From Nocardia testacea NBRC 100365 (GTDB taxonomy: Bacteria; Actinomycetota; Actinomycetes; Mycobacteriales; Mycobacteriaceae): a stretch of 64,000 nt of DNA. Where the stretch lies: the NCBI RefSeq assembly GCF_000308775.1, contig NZ_BAGJ01000165.1, positions 22,088 through 86,087 of the forward strand. The letters are read 5' to 3'. Under the pieces are notes generated by a model. The model worked only from the letters and a program-made list of their open reading frames with translations, was not told the DNA's origin and did no database searches. A program made the translations under genes and the position numbers. How positions within the stretch are numbered: the stretch's first letter is position 1; each line of letters opens with the position of its first letter. Shown here in pieces: positions 1-7,934 of the stretch.

Positions 1-197
1 ATCCACCGGTGGCGGTACATCAGCAGTACCTCGCGGTTGTCGTTGAGTACCAGCGTCATCGCACACCGCGGCATCCGTGCGACGTACTGGGTGAACTCCA
101 CCCCATCGGGCAAACGAATGTCGGCTGTCGACAGCCTGATGTGCCGGTTCTCGTCGACCAAGCGCTCACCGAGGATCTTCCACTGGGTATCGCTCAC
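1..197 (-). CDS. NUDIX-type hydrolase, N-terminal part (truncated by window edge)
   Basis: Only the first 65 codons lie in the window. They start at a GTG at 197 and run off the left edge. The protein begins VSDTQWKILGERLVDENRH and continues to EVLLMYRHRW. This matches the N-terminal strands of ADP-ribose/NUDIX pyrophosphatases, in which a strand ending in YRH precedes the Nudix box. The Nudix box itself would lie outside the window, so the catalytic motif cannot be checked. The ribosome binding site is weak and the start is not certain. It lies 196 nt downstream of the HsaD-like hydrolase on the same strand and is probably unrelated to steroid metabolism. Confidence 0.6.
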   Translation of the reverse strand, partial: MSDTQWKILGERLVDENRHIRLSTADIRLPDGVEFTQYVARMPRCAMTLVLNDNREVLLMYRHRW

Positions 198-393
198 ATG
201 CTCGACGGTAGTGGAACCGTATGCGCATGATGCGCTGACTACCGTTGAACGGGCCCGGCCGACTCACCGAAGGGCGCAGCAGGCGCCTGACCTCGGAGAA
301 AGAGATGCCGCGTACCGACGCGATCACCGACGGCCCGGCGCCCGGCCGTGTCTCCACCGCCGGATTCCGTTCGCCGCAGACACCCCCGGCGCC

Positions 394-1257
394 TCAGTCC
401 TTACGGGTCAGGAAGGCCATGACCGTGGATTCGAAGGCCGCCTTCTGCTCGATCATCGCCCAGTGGCCGCAATCCGGGAAAACATGCAATTCGGCGCGCG
501 GGATGGTGCGCATCGGCAGCAGGGCCATATCCAGGGGGCTCACCCGGTCGTCACGGCCCCAGGTCACCAGGGTCGGTGCTTTCACCTTGTGCAGCAGCGC
601 CCACGGCGGCGGAGTATCCGCGGCGTCCATGGCACGCACCATCGCGGTGAACGCGGCCCGGCTGTACATCCGGCGGGCGCTGTCCAGGGTGGCCGGATCG
701 GTGGCCTGGGCCCAACGTTCCTCGATCATCTCCTCGGTGACCAGGGCCGGGTCGTACACCATCGAATGCAGCCAGGCGATCAGCCGTTCCCGGGTGGGGT
801 TCTCGGTGAAGTCCTGGAGCAGCCGGATGCCCTCTCCCGGACCGGGGCTGAAGATGTTCTTGCCGATACCGCCGATGGTCACGATCTTGCCGACCCGGTC
901 GGGGTGGGCGATCGCGTAGTTGAGCGCGACCCCACCGCCCATCGAGTTGCCGACGATATCGACCCGGTCGAGTCCGAGCGCGTCGACGAAGCGGACCACC
1001 GCGTCCAGGGCGGTGATCATCGGGTGCCCGCCGAAATCGTCGCTGACGCCGAACCCGGGGAACTCCAGGATGAGTGTCCGGAACCGTTCGGCGAAGAAAT
1101 CGAGATTGCCGCGGAAGTTCCGCCAGCCGGTGACCCCGGGGCCGGAACCGTGCAACAGCAGCAGCGGCGTCCCGGAGCCGGCTTCGTAATACCGCAGCAC
1201 CCCGGCGTCGGTCTGTATCTCCCGCAACTCGTGCTCGGTGCTGGAAACCGATGTCAT
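394..1257 (-). CDS. hsaD-like: alpha/beta hydrolase, HsaD-like meta-cleavage product hydrolase
   Basis: The 287-residue protein is an alpha/beta hydrolase of the C-C bond hydrolase type. Its oxyanion region HGSGPGVTGW (36-45), nucleophile elbow GNSMGGG with Ser105, acid in WGRDDR (Asp236/237) and His265 in DCGHW form the expected triad. HsaD cleaves the ring-opened 4,9-DSHA in steroid degradation, and the family also includes BphD-type enzymes. The start chosen is the ATG at 1257 because GGAGGG lies 6 nt upstream; a TTG two codons earlier is less likely. It is the last steroid gene of the minus-strand run that begins with kstD, and it complements the HsaC-like dioxygenase at 14.4-15.4 kb. Substrate assignment is inferred from context. 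Confidence 0.82.
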   Translation of the reverse strand: MTSVSSTEHELREIQTDAGVLRYYEAGSGTPLLLLHGSGPGVTGWRNFRGNLDFFAERFRTLILEFPGFGVSDDFGGHPMITALDAVVRFVDALGLDRVDIVGNSMGGGVALNYAIAHPDRVGKIVTIGGIGKNIFSPGPGEGIRLLQDFTENPTRERLIAWLHSMVYDPALVTEEMIEERWAQATDPATLDSARRMYSRAAFTAMVRAMDAADTPPPWALLHKVKAPTLVTWGRDDRVSPLDMALLPMRTIPRAELHVFPDCGHWAMIEQKAAFESTVMAFLTRKD

Positions 1258-1357
1258 CGTCAACCCTCCATCTCGGCGTACTTCCGTCGACCACGCTGCC
1301 AGGTGCGCGGCGACCGCTCACCCGGCATTCCCGGTGAGCGGGCGCCGGGTCACCGGG

Positions 1358-1615
1358 TCAGCCGAGGCGGCCCGGTACGGGTTCCCGGCGGCGTTCGTCG
1401 GTGGAAAGTTCGCCTTCGGCGACGGCCCGTTCGATGGAATCGCGCAGTGCCGGGCAGGTGGGGATCCATTTGCTGTGCTCGCCCAGGGCCGCCCGGCGGG
1501 CGAATTCGGGGCAGGCGGATTCGGCGTCGTCCAGCCATTGCACGCTGGTGTGGCTGGGGCTGAACTTCTCCACCAGCACTCGGTTACCGCAGTTGGCGCA
1601 CTGTACGGGCTGCAC
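1358..1615 (-). CDS. small four-cysteine protein coupled to ketosteroid dehydrogenase
   Basis: This small 85-residue protein begins VQPVQCANCGNRV and has a CxxC pair near residue 6, then two more cysteines in ACPEFA and TCPAL. The arrangement suggests a zinc ribbon or a small metal-binding fold; there is no membrane segment. The upstream kstD-like gene ends AAGGAG-TGA. That AAGGAG is a ribosome binding site 5 nt before the GTG at 1615, while a GTG at 1621 would overlap the stop codon. Either start implies translation coupled to the dehydrogenase. I do not recognise a named family. Its position suggests an accessory role in steroid catabolism, such as an electron carrier or a partner of an oxygenase, but this is inference only. 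Confidence 0.7.
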   Translation of the reverse strand: MQPVQCANCGNRVLVEKFSPSHTSVQWLDDAESACPEFARRAALGEHSKWIPTCPALRDSIERAVAEGELSTDERRREPVPGRLG

Positions 1616-1617
1616 GA

Positions 1618-3282
1618 TCACTCCTTCGTCGCGGCGTGGCGGGCGGCGATGTAGCCGAACACCATGGCGGGTCCGATGGTGGCGCCGGCGCCCGCATAGT
1701 CGGTGCCCATGACCGCGGCGGAGGTGTTGCCCGTCGCGTACAGGCCGGTGATCACGGAACCGTCGGCGCGCAGGACCTGCGCGTTCTCGTTGTACACCAG
1801 ACCACCCTTGGTACCGAGGTCACCGATACGGATTCGCAACGCGTAGAACGGCGCGCGATCGAGTACGTCGAGGGTGGGCTGCGGGAGCGTCGGGTCGCCG
1901 TAGTAGTTGTCGTAGGCGCTCTCGCCGCGCCCGTGATCGGTATCGCGGCCGGAGCGCGCGGCGTCGTTGTACCGGCGCACGGTCGCCTCCAGGGCGGCGG
2001 CGGGCACGCCGATCGCGTCCGCCAGTGCGCCGACGGTTTCCGCGCTGCGCACCAGCCCCGAGGACAGCCAGTCCGCCGGGAACTTCTGCCCCGGCATGAT
2101 CCCGCCGATCGGATAGCGGTTCTTGGCTCTGCCGTCGAACACCAGCCACGCCGGGTCGTGACCGCCGGCCAGCTGCGCGTGCACGAAGGTGACGTAGGGG
2201 GCGGCCTCGTTGGTGAACCGGGCGCCGGCGGCGTTCACGATGATCGACCGGGGTATGGACCGTTCCGACACCAGGACCTGGTTGATCCCGTCGGGCCGCT
2301 GGAACGAGGGCATCCACCAGGCGTCGTCCATCAGATCGACCGCGGCGCCGACGCGTTCCCCGGCCACGATCCCGTCCCCGGTGTTGTCGGCGGAGGCGGC
2401 GCTGAAATTGTCGCGGGCCCCGGCGGGCAGATGCTGTTTGCGCAGCGCCTGGTTGTATTCGAAACCGCCGGTCGCGAGCAGCACTCCGGCCCGGGCCCGG
2501 ATCCTTATCTCCCGGCCGCCGCGTTCGGCCACCACACCCAGCACCGCACCTGTCTCGTCGGTGATCAGTGACCGCATCGCGGTGTTCAACCACAGCGGGA
2601 CCCCGGCGTCGCGCAGCGCGAGGCGCAGGCGGGCGATCAGGGCGCGGCCGAGAGTGTCCATATGCCGTCGCAGCACTACGGCTTTCACTGCCCGTAAACC
2701 GGTGAGCAGCGCGGTCCAGCGGGCCTTCCAGGTGCGGGTCACCATGTTCAGCTGGACGAAATCTTTGGAAGTGATGAACAACCCGGGCGGGGTGGCGAGC
2801 GCGGCCGGGCGCAGGTAGGGCTCGTCGTCGCCGAGTGCGCGCAGGTCCACCGGCAGCGGTTCGATCGACCGGCCGGCCGGACGCCCGCCGGGGGCTTCCG
2901 GGTGGTAGTCGGAATATCCGGTGCACCACTGGAAACGCAGGTGCGGGCCGCTGTTCTCCAGGAAGTCCAGCATGGCCGGGCCCTGGTCGATGAACGCGTC
3001 CAGATTGGCCGAGGGCACCCGGTCGCCGACCACCGCGTCCAGGTAGGCGCGCACGTCGGCGCGGGAATCGCCCAGACCCTCGCGCAGCAGCACCGGGTTG
3101 TTCGGTACCCAGATCCCGCCGCCGGACAGCGCTGTGCTGCCGCCGTAGTAGCCGGCCTTCTCGATGACCAGGGTGTCCGCGCCCCGGTCCGCGGCGGCCA
3201 AGGCGCCGGTCAGGCCGCCGGCGCCGCTGCCCACGACCAGGAAACCCACTTCGTGATCCCAGTGCTGTTCGGTAGGGGACAC
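1618..3282 (-). CDS. kstD-like: 3-ketosteroid dehydrogenase-family flavoprotein (KstD3/Rv3537-like)
   Basis: The 554-residue FAD protein belongs to the fumarate reductase/3-ketosteroid dehydrogenase family. It has GSGAGG at 18-23, the GGSTALSGGGIWVP flavin motif, GYSDYHPEAPGG as in KstD proteins of the Rv3537 branch, and the C-terminal GLYATGN...GAGATIG block. The family introduces a delta-1 (or delta-4) double bond into ring A of 3-ketosteroids, passing electrons through FAD. Start is GTG at 3282, 29 nt after the isomerase stop. It differs clearly from the kstD at 3752-5287, so the pair may act on different steroids. Exact regiospecificity cannot be decided from sequence reading. Confidence 0.85.
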   Translation of the reverse strand: MSPTEQHWDHEVGFLVVGSGAGGLTGALAAADRGADTLVIEKAGYYGGSTALSGGGIWVPNNPVLLREGLGDSRADVRAYLDAVVGDRVPSANLDAFIDQGPAMLDFLENSGPHLRFQWCTGYSDYHPEAPGGRPAGRSIEPLPVDLRALGDDEPYLRPAALATPPGLFITSKDFVQLNMVTRTWKARWTALLTGLRAVKAVVLRRHMDTLGRALIARLRLALRDAGVPLWLNTAMRSLITDETGAVLGVVAERGGREIRIRARAGVLLATGGFEYNQALRKQHLPAGARDNFSAASADNTGDGIVAGERVGAAVDLMDDAWWMPSFQRPDGINQVLVSERSIPRSIIVNAAGARFTNEAAPYVTFVHAQLAGGHDPAWLVFDGRAKNRYPIGGIMPGQKFPADWLSSGLVRSAETVGALADAIGVPAAALEATVRRYNDAARSGRDTDHGRGESAYDNYYGDPTLPQPTLDVLDRAPFYALRIRIGDLGTKGGLVYNENAQVLRADGSVITGLYATGNTSAAVMGTDYAGAGATIGPAMVFGYIAARHAATKE

Positions 3283-3311
3283 GGATATCTCTTTTCTCGT
3301 TGCGGTCGAAC

Positions 3312-3683
3312 TCAGCCGAAGCTGATGTCCTCGGCCGACCAGAACGCGCGCATACTCGTGATCCGCGCGTGCTCGTCGAAGGTCATGACGTCGATGGGTT
3401 CGACGGTGATGGTCTGCTCCCCGGTCTCGGTGACCACCCGGAAGCCGAACGCGGCGCTGTCGCCGCTCACCCGCAGGCTGAGCAGTTCGGTACTGCGACG
3501 CGCGGATTCGAGGCTTCCGTAGAACTTCTCGATGGCCGCGCGGCCGGTGTGCGAGGGACTGCCCACGGGGTCTTCCAGGGTGGCGTTCTCGTCGTAGAGG
3601 GCGGCGATATCGGCCGCGGTCCCGGTGGCCACGGCGTCGAGGTAGCGGTGCACGGCCGCGCGGATCTGCTCGGGTTCGGGCAT
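3312..3683 (-). CDS. ksi: ketosteroid isomerase (delta5-3-ketosteroid isomerase)
   Basis: The 123-residue protein has the NTF2/SnoaL fold and closely resembles the Comamonas testosteroni isomerase. Tyr14 in HRYLDAV, Asp38 in LEDPVGS and Asp98 in EPIDVM match the catalytic Tyr14, Asp38 and Asp99 of that enzyme. It should move the 5,6 double bond of delta5-3-ketosteroids into conjugation (delta4), feeding KstD. Start is ATG at 3683, preceded by AGGA; the longer upstream reading has no family support. It sits between two kstD-type genes, 68 nt after the first and 29 nt before the second, almost certainly in one transcript. Many SnoaL-like proteins lack these residues, so finding all three makes the functional call stronger than usual. 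Confidence 0.9.
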   Translation of the reverse strand: MPEPEQIRAAVHRYLDAVATGTAADIAALYDENATLEDPVGSPSHTGRAAIEKFYGSLESARRSTELLSLRVSGDSAAFGFRVVTETGEQTITVEPIDVMTFDEHARITSMRAFWSAEDISFG

Positions 3684-3751
3684 CGGTTCGTTCCTGTTCT
3701 GATTCGGGCCGCGGGGTCCGGCCGGCACGGCACGGTTCGCGGCGGTCGGCG

Positions 3752-5287
3752 TCAACGGCCGAGGATGTCGAGTACGGCGAGGTGGGCGAACAGCATCGAG
3801 GCGCCGATCGGATTGCCGCCGCCGGGGTAGACGGTGCCGCTGACCGCGGCCATGGTGTTACCCGCGGCGTACAGGCCGGGGATCGGCGTCGCGTCGCGGT
3901 CCAGCACCCGGGCGGCGCGATCGGTTCGCAGACCGCCCTTGGTCCCGAGGTCGGACAGGCCGAAGGCGGCGGCGTGGAAGGGTCCCCGCTCGATCGGGAC
4001 CAGCGGCAGCTCGCCCGCGGAGAAGGCCCGGTCGTAGGCCTCGTCACCGCGCCCGAAATCGGTATCGGCGCCCGCGGCCACCAGCGCGTTGTACCGCTGC
4101 ACGGTTTCGACGAGGTTCGCCGCGGGGACACCGATGGCCGCGGCCAGCTCGTCGAGCGTCCCGGCGGTATGCCACAATCCGGCGGCCTCGTACTTCTCGG
4201 TCTCGACCATGGACACATTGGTGGCCTGCACCGGCGGCCTGACCCCGTCCCGGTCGTCGTAGATCATCCAGAACGGCAGGGTCAGCTCACCGGCGCGCAG
4301 CCGTTCGATGGCCGCCCGGCCGAGCCGGTCGTAGGGCGCGGATTCGTTGACGAACCGCTTACCGTCCTGGTCGACGAAGATCCCACCGGTGAACCACAGC
4401 GCGAAGGCCGACCGCCCGTCGGGGTGGGTGAGTCCGGGCGACCACCATGCCTGGTCCATCAGATCGGTATCGGCACCGGCCGCGATACCGGCCCGGTGCG
4501 CCTTCCCCTGGTTGCCGGGCGGGCCCATGGTGTCGCGGGCGGCGCCGGGCACCCCGTAGTGCCGTCGCATCTCGTCGTTGCCCTCGAACCCGCCCGCCGC
4601 CAGGATCACGCCGCGCCGGGCCCGGATCGCGATCGGTCCGTCGGGTCGTTCGATCCGCGCGCCGATCACCGCGCCGTCCTCGACGATCAACTCCGCGAGG
4701 GCCGCGTTGCGATACAGCCGGACGTCCGGATAGGCCACCAGGGCGCGCAGGAAACGGCCGATCAGTGCCTGCCCGCCGATCAGGAGTTCCGGCGGTTCGG
4801 CGCCGAGCCGGTCGGTGTCCAACGGGCCGCGCAGCTGGTCGCGCAGGTCGCCGAGTTCGGCGGCGGGCAGCGGTACCGGGACGATATGGCGCTCCCCATC
4901 CGTCCGCGCTTTCGGGGCCGCGCCGAAATAGTCCGGCCACGGATACATCTGGAATTCGAAACGCTCATCGCTTTCCAGGTATTCGATGAGGTCGCGACCG
5001 CGGCGCACATAGGTTTCCTGCAGCTCGGCCGGGGTGCGGTCGCCCACGACCGCGCGGAAATAGGTGAGCGCGTCATCGAGGGTGTCGTCGGTACCGGCGC
5101 GCTCCAGCACGGGATTGCACGGGAACCACACCCCGCCGCCCCCGGAATACGCGGTGGTACCACCGAATTTGTCGGTCGCTTCCACCACCGCGACCGACAA
5201 CCCCTCCCGGGCCGCGGTGTATGCGCCGGCGAGTCCGCCGCCGGACCCCGCCACCAGCACATCCACTTCGTCGTCGAAGTCCACCAC
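3752..5287 (-). CDS. kstD: 3-ketosteroid-delta1-dehydrogenase (KstD1-like)
   Basis: The 511-residue flavoprotein strongly resembles Rhodococcus KstD1. Shared blocks include FGGTTAYSGGGGVWFP, YPWPDYFG, DLMDQAWWSPGLTHPDGRSA, APYDRLGR, SDLGTKGGL and PGLYAAGNTMAA. Tyrosines equivalent to the catalytic Y119, Y318 and Y487 appear in DYF, PYDRL and GLYAAG. The enzyme dehydrogenates C1-C2 of 3-ketosteroids, preparing ring opening by KshA. Start is the GTG at 5287 after GAGGAGG; a second GTG follows directly. One oddity is that the dinucleotide loop AGSGGGLAGAY seems a residue shorter than the GSGAGG/GSGGG loops I recall in relatives. It is first in the minus-strand operon and divergent from the BVMO gene. 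Confidence 0.92.
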   Translation of the reverse strand: MVDFDDEVDVLVAGSGGGLAGAYTAAREGLSVAVVEATDKFGGTTAYSGGGGVWFPCNPVLERAGTDDTLDDALTYFRAVVGDRTPAELQETYVRRGRDLIEYLESDERFEFQMYPWPDYFGAAPKARTDGERHIVPVPLPAAELGDLRDQLRGPLDTDRLGAEPPELLIGGQALIGRFLRALVAYPDVRLYRNAALAELIVEDGAVIGARIERPDGPIAIRARRGVILAAGGFEGNDEMRRHYGVPGAARDTMGPPGNQGKAHRAGIAAGADTDLMDQAWWSPGLTHPDGRSAFALWFTGGIFVDQDGKRFVNESAPYDRLGRAAIERLRAGELTLPFWMIYDDRDGVRPPVQATNVSMVETEKYEAAGLWHTAGTLDELAAAIGVPAANLVETVQRYNALVAAGADTDFGRGDEAYDRAFSAGELPLVPIERGPFHAAAFGLSDLGTKGGLRTDRAARVLDRDATPIPGLYAAGNTMAAVSGTVYPGGGNPIGASMLFAHLAVLDILGR

Positions 5288-5363
5288 TGCTCCACCGCCT
5301 CCTCGCGCTGCCGGCTCCTGCCGAGGCCGACGGTAGGGCCGGTGCCCGGTGCGGGCGAACGTA

Positions 5364-5382
5364 TCTCCCGGTGACCGGGAGA
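5364..5382. promoter_or_regulatory. perfect palindrome in kstD/BVMO divergent promoter
   Basis: A perfect 9-1-9 inverted repeat (TCTCCCGGT, G, ACCGGGAGA) lies in the 206-nt gap between the divergent kstD and steroid monooxygenase genes, about 77 nt from the kstD start and 112 nt from the BVMO start. Its symmetry and position suggest a repressor site that controls both units. PadR (7.2 kb) and IclR (13.3 kb) are the nearby candidate regulators. Neither the binding protein nor the exact promoters can be read from the sequence. Confidence 0.5.
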
Positions 5383-5493
5383 ACCGGCGCGATCCGGTGA
5401 ATGTGCCGGTCAGCGGGAGACGAGCGTCCCGCAGGCGCGGCCCGTCCCTACCGTCGCTGCAGAGCACCGGACACCCGAGCAGTTGGAGGCACT

Positions 5494-7119
5494 GTGAACC
5501 CCGGAAAACCCTCGTCACCCGGCCGGACCCGAGTCGATGTGGCGGTCGTCGGCGCGGGTATCGCCGGGTTGTACGCGCTGCACCGGTTCCGCAGCCGCGG
5601 CCTCACGGTGCGAGTGTTCGAGGCCGCCGACGGCGTGGGCGGAGTCTGGTACTGGAACCGCTACCCCGGCGCCCGCTGCGATGTGGAGAGCGTGGACTAC
5701 TCCTACTCGTTCGACGAAGACCTCCAGCAGGAATGGAACTGGAGCGAGAAGTACGCGGCGCAACCGGAGATCCTGGCCTATCTCGAACATGTGGCCGACC
5801 GCTTCGATCTGCGCCGCGATATCGAATTCGGTACCCGGGTGACCGATATCCGTCTCGACGAGACGTCGCTGACCTGGCAGGTGGACACCGATACCGGAAG
5901 CCGCGTCACCGCCCGGTTCGTGGTGCTGGCCACCGGACCGCTGTCGAATGCCAACACTCCGGCGATCGAGGGCCTCGACACCTTCGCCGGGCGACTGCTG
6001 CACACCTCGGCCTGGCCGCACGAGGGCGTCGACCTCACCGGACAGCGGGTCGGCGTGATCGGCACCGGCTCCTCGGGTATCCAGGCGATCCCCGTGCTCG
6101 CCGAACAGGCCGCGCGCCTGCACGTCTTCCAGCGCACCGCCAACTACAGCGTGCCCGCCGGCAACACCGAGCTCGACGACGACACCCGGCGCGCGCAGAA
6201 GGCCGACTACGCGCGGCGCCGACGCCTGTCGATGGCCAGCGGCGGCGGCTCACCGCACCGCGCCCACCCGAAATCCGCGCTGGAGGTGACCGAGGAAGAG
6301 CGGCGCGCCGCCTATGAACAGCGCTGGCAGCTGGGCGGTGTGCTGTTCAGCAAAACATTCCCCGACCAGCTCACCGACCCCGCCGCCAACGAGACCGCCC
6401 GGCGGTTCTGGGAGGAGAAGATCCGCGCCGAGCTCGACGACCCCCGGGTCGCCGAGCTGCTGATCCCCCGCGACCACCCCATCGGCACCAAACGCATCTG
6501 CACCGATACGAACTACTACCGCACCTTCAACCGGGAGAACGTGCAGCTGGTGGACCTGCGCGCCACCCCGATCGCCCGGATCGACGCGGGCGGCCTGCAC
6601 ACCACCCAGGCGTACTTCCTGCTGGACACCCTGGTGCTGGCCACCGGATTCGACGCCATGACGGGTTCGGTCGCCAAGATCGCGATCACCGGGCGCGACG
6701 GGCAGACCCTGAACGAGGCGTGGGCGGCGGGTCCGGTGAACTACCTGGGCCTCGGTGTCCCCGGCTTCCCCAATCTGTTCAACCTCACCGGCCCGGGCAG
6801 CCCCTCGGTGCTGGCCAATATGGTGCTGCACTCGGAACTGCACGTGGACTGGGTGGCCGAGGCGATCGCGTTCGTCGACGGGCGCGGAGCCGCCGCGCTC
6901 GAGGCCCGCGCGGACGCGGCGGCGGCCTGGGTCGCCGAATGCGCCGAGCGGGCGTCCGGGACCCTGATGACCCAGGCCAACTCCTGGTACCTGGGGGCCA
7001 ACATCCCGGGCAAACCGCGGGTCTTCATGCCGTTCGTGAGCGGTTTCGGGGTGTACGGCGAGATCATCGCCGAGGTCGCGGCGGCCGAGTACAAAGGTTT
7101 CGACCTGGTCGACCGGTGA
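5494..7119 (+). CDS. Baeyer-Villiger monooxygenase, steroid (progesterone) monooxygenase-like
   Basis: The 541-residue class B flavin monooxygenase has two Rossmann motifs, GAGIAG at 20-25 and GTGSSG at 190-195, and the BVMO fingerprint FxGxxxHxxxW (Phe164 to Trp174). Long stretches such as GVWYWNRYPGARCDVES, SEKYAAQPEILAYLEHV and LTGPGSPSVLANMVLHSEL match my recollection of Rhodococcus rhodochrous steroid monooxygenase, which converts progesterone to testosterone acetate using NADPH and O2. The start is GTG at 5494 with GGAGG 5 nt upstream. It is followed by padR 74 nt later and is divergent from kstD. An esterase at 11.0 kb could hydrolyse the acetate product. Cyclopentadecanone-type BVMOs are the main alternative, but the steroid neighbours favour a steroid substrate. 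Confidence 0.88.
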   Translation: MNPGKPSSPGRTRVDVAVVGAGIAGLYALHRFRSRGLTVRVFEAADGVGGVWYWNRYPGARCDVESVDYSYSFDEDLQQEWNWSEKYAAQPEILAYLEHVADRFDLRRDIEFGTRVTDIRLDETSLTWQVDTDTGSRVTARFVVLATGPLSNANTPAIEGLDTFAGRLLHTSAWPHEGVDLTGQRVGVIGTGSSGIQAIPVLAEQAARLHVFQRTANYSVPAGNTELDDDTRRAQKADYARRRRLSMASGGGSPHRAHPKSALEVTEEERRAAYEQRWQLGGVLFSKTFPDQLTDPAANETARRFWEEKIRAELDDPRVAELLIPRDHPIGTKRICTDTNYYRTFNRENVQLVDLRATPIARIDAGGLHTTQAYFLLDTLVLATGFDAMTGSVAKIAITGRDGQTLNEAWAAGPVNYLGLGVPGFPNLFNLTGPGSPSVLANMVLHSELHVDWVAEAIAFVDGRGAAALEARADAAAAWVAECAERASGTLMTQANSWYLGANIPGKPRVFMPFVSGFGVYGEIIAEVAAAEYKGFDLVDR

Positions 7120-7150
7120 GCGTCGGCGTGTCCGGCCGCTTCGGCGGTAG

Positions 7151-7173
7151 TCATATGCCGGACCGGTATATGA
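7151..7173. promoter_or_regulatory. inverted repeat ahead of padR (candidate PadR operator)
   Basis: Two 11-nt arms, TCATATGCCGG and CCGGTATATGA, are separated by a single A. One base pair between the arms is mismatched. The site ends 20 nt before the padR ATG and is AT-rich at its outer edges, unlike the surrounding DNA. PadR proteins commonly repress their own promoters through ATAT-type dyads, so an autoregulatory operator is the simplest reading. Confidence 0.55.
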
Positions 7174-7193
7174 CCACTGATAGCATTCGGCGA

Positions 7194-7877
7194 ATGACGA
7201 CGAGCGAACCCGAACAGGCGCAGATCAACCTGCCGCCGACCAGCTGGGCGGTGCTCGCCATGCTCTCCTACGAAGAGGAGATCTCCGGGTACGACCTGAA
7301 GAAATGGGCGGACTGGAGTATCCGCTATTTCTACTGGAGCCCCTCCTACAGCCAGATCTACTCGGAGCTGAAGAAGCTGGAACGGCACGGGTTCGCGCAT
7401 TCGCGGGTCGACGCCGACAACGCCATGCGCGGCCGCCGTCTCTACCGGATCACCCCGGCCGGCCGGGCCGCTGTCACCGCCTGGACCAACAGCGCGCCGG
7501 TCGACCCGCCGATGCTGAAACATCATGTGATGCTGCGGATCATGTTCGGGCATCTGAGTTCGCCGGACCGGCTCAAGGAGATCCTGCGCGACCATATCGC
7601 CGACGCCGAACGGCTCGAACGCAGTGCCGCCGTGGACGCGGCGGCCGCGAAATCCGAGCCGGGCTGGGCGTACTCGCAGATAGTGTTGCAGTGGGCGCAG
7701 CGGTACTACGCCTCCGAACGCGACCTCGCCCAGCAGCTGATCGACGATATCGACGCGGCCGAGTCCGCGCTGGTGGCGGCCGAACGCGACGAATCGGCCG
7801 ACTATCCGCACCCCACCCCGGGACGCTGGCGCGAGGTCGAGCAGCGGGTCAAGGACGAGGATCCCGGGCGGCGCTGA
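7194..7877 (+). CDS. PadR-family transcriptional regulator
   Basis: The 227-residue protein has an N-terminal winged helix typical of PadR: WAVLAMLSYEEEISGYDLKK, then SYSQIYSELKKLERHG and RRLYRITPAGRAAV, roughly residues 18-95. A C-terminal helical dimerisation region of the virulence-activator alpha type follows (about 105-195). ATG at 7194 fits the domain start; earlier in-frame codons would read through the dyad at 7151-7173. It lies downstream of the steroid BVMO gene on the same strand, so it may respond to a steroid or phenolic ligand and control the BVMO/kstD unit. A fragment of a closely related padR gene survives at 9689-9762. Confidence 0.85.
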   Translation: MTTSEPEQAQINLPPTSWAVLAMLSYEEEISGYDLKKWADWSIRYFYWSPSYSQIYSELKKLERHGFAHSRVDADNAMRGRRLYRITPAGRAAVTAWTNSAPVDPPMLKHHVMLRIMFGHLSSPDRLKEILRDHIADAERLERSAAVDAAAAKSEPGWAYSQIVLQWAQRYYASERDLAQQLIDDIDAAESALVAAERDESADYPHPTPGRWREVEQRVKDEDPGRR

Positions 7878-7934
7878 GGCTACTCGGTCCGGTGTGGGGG
7901 CCTGGGCGAGAGCATGGGTTGCCGCTCGAGATCC

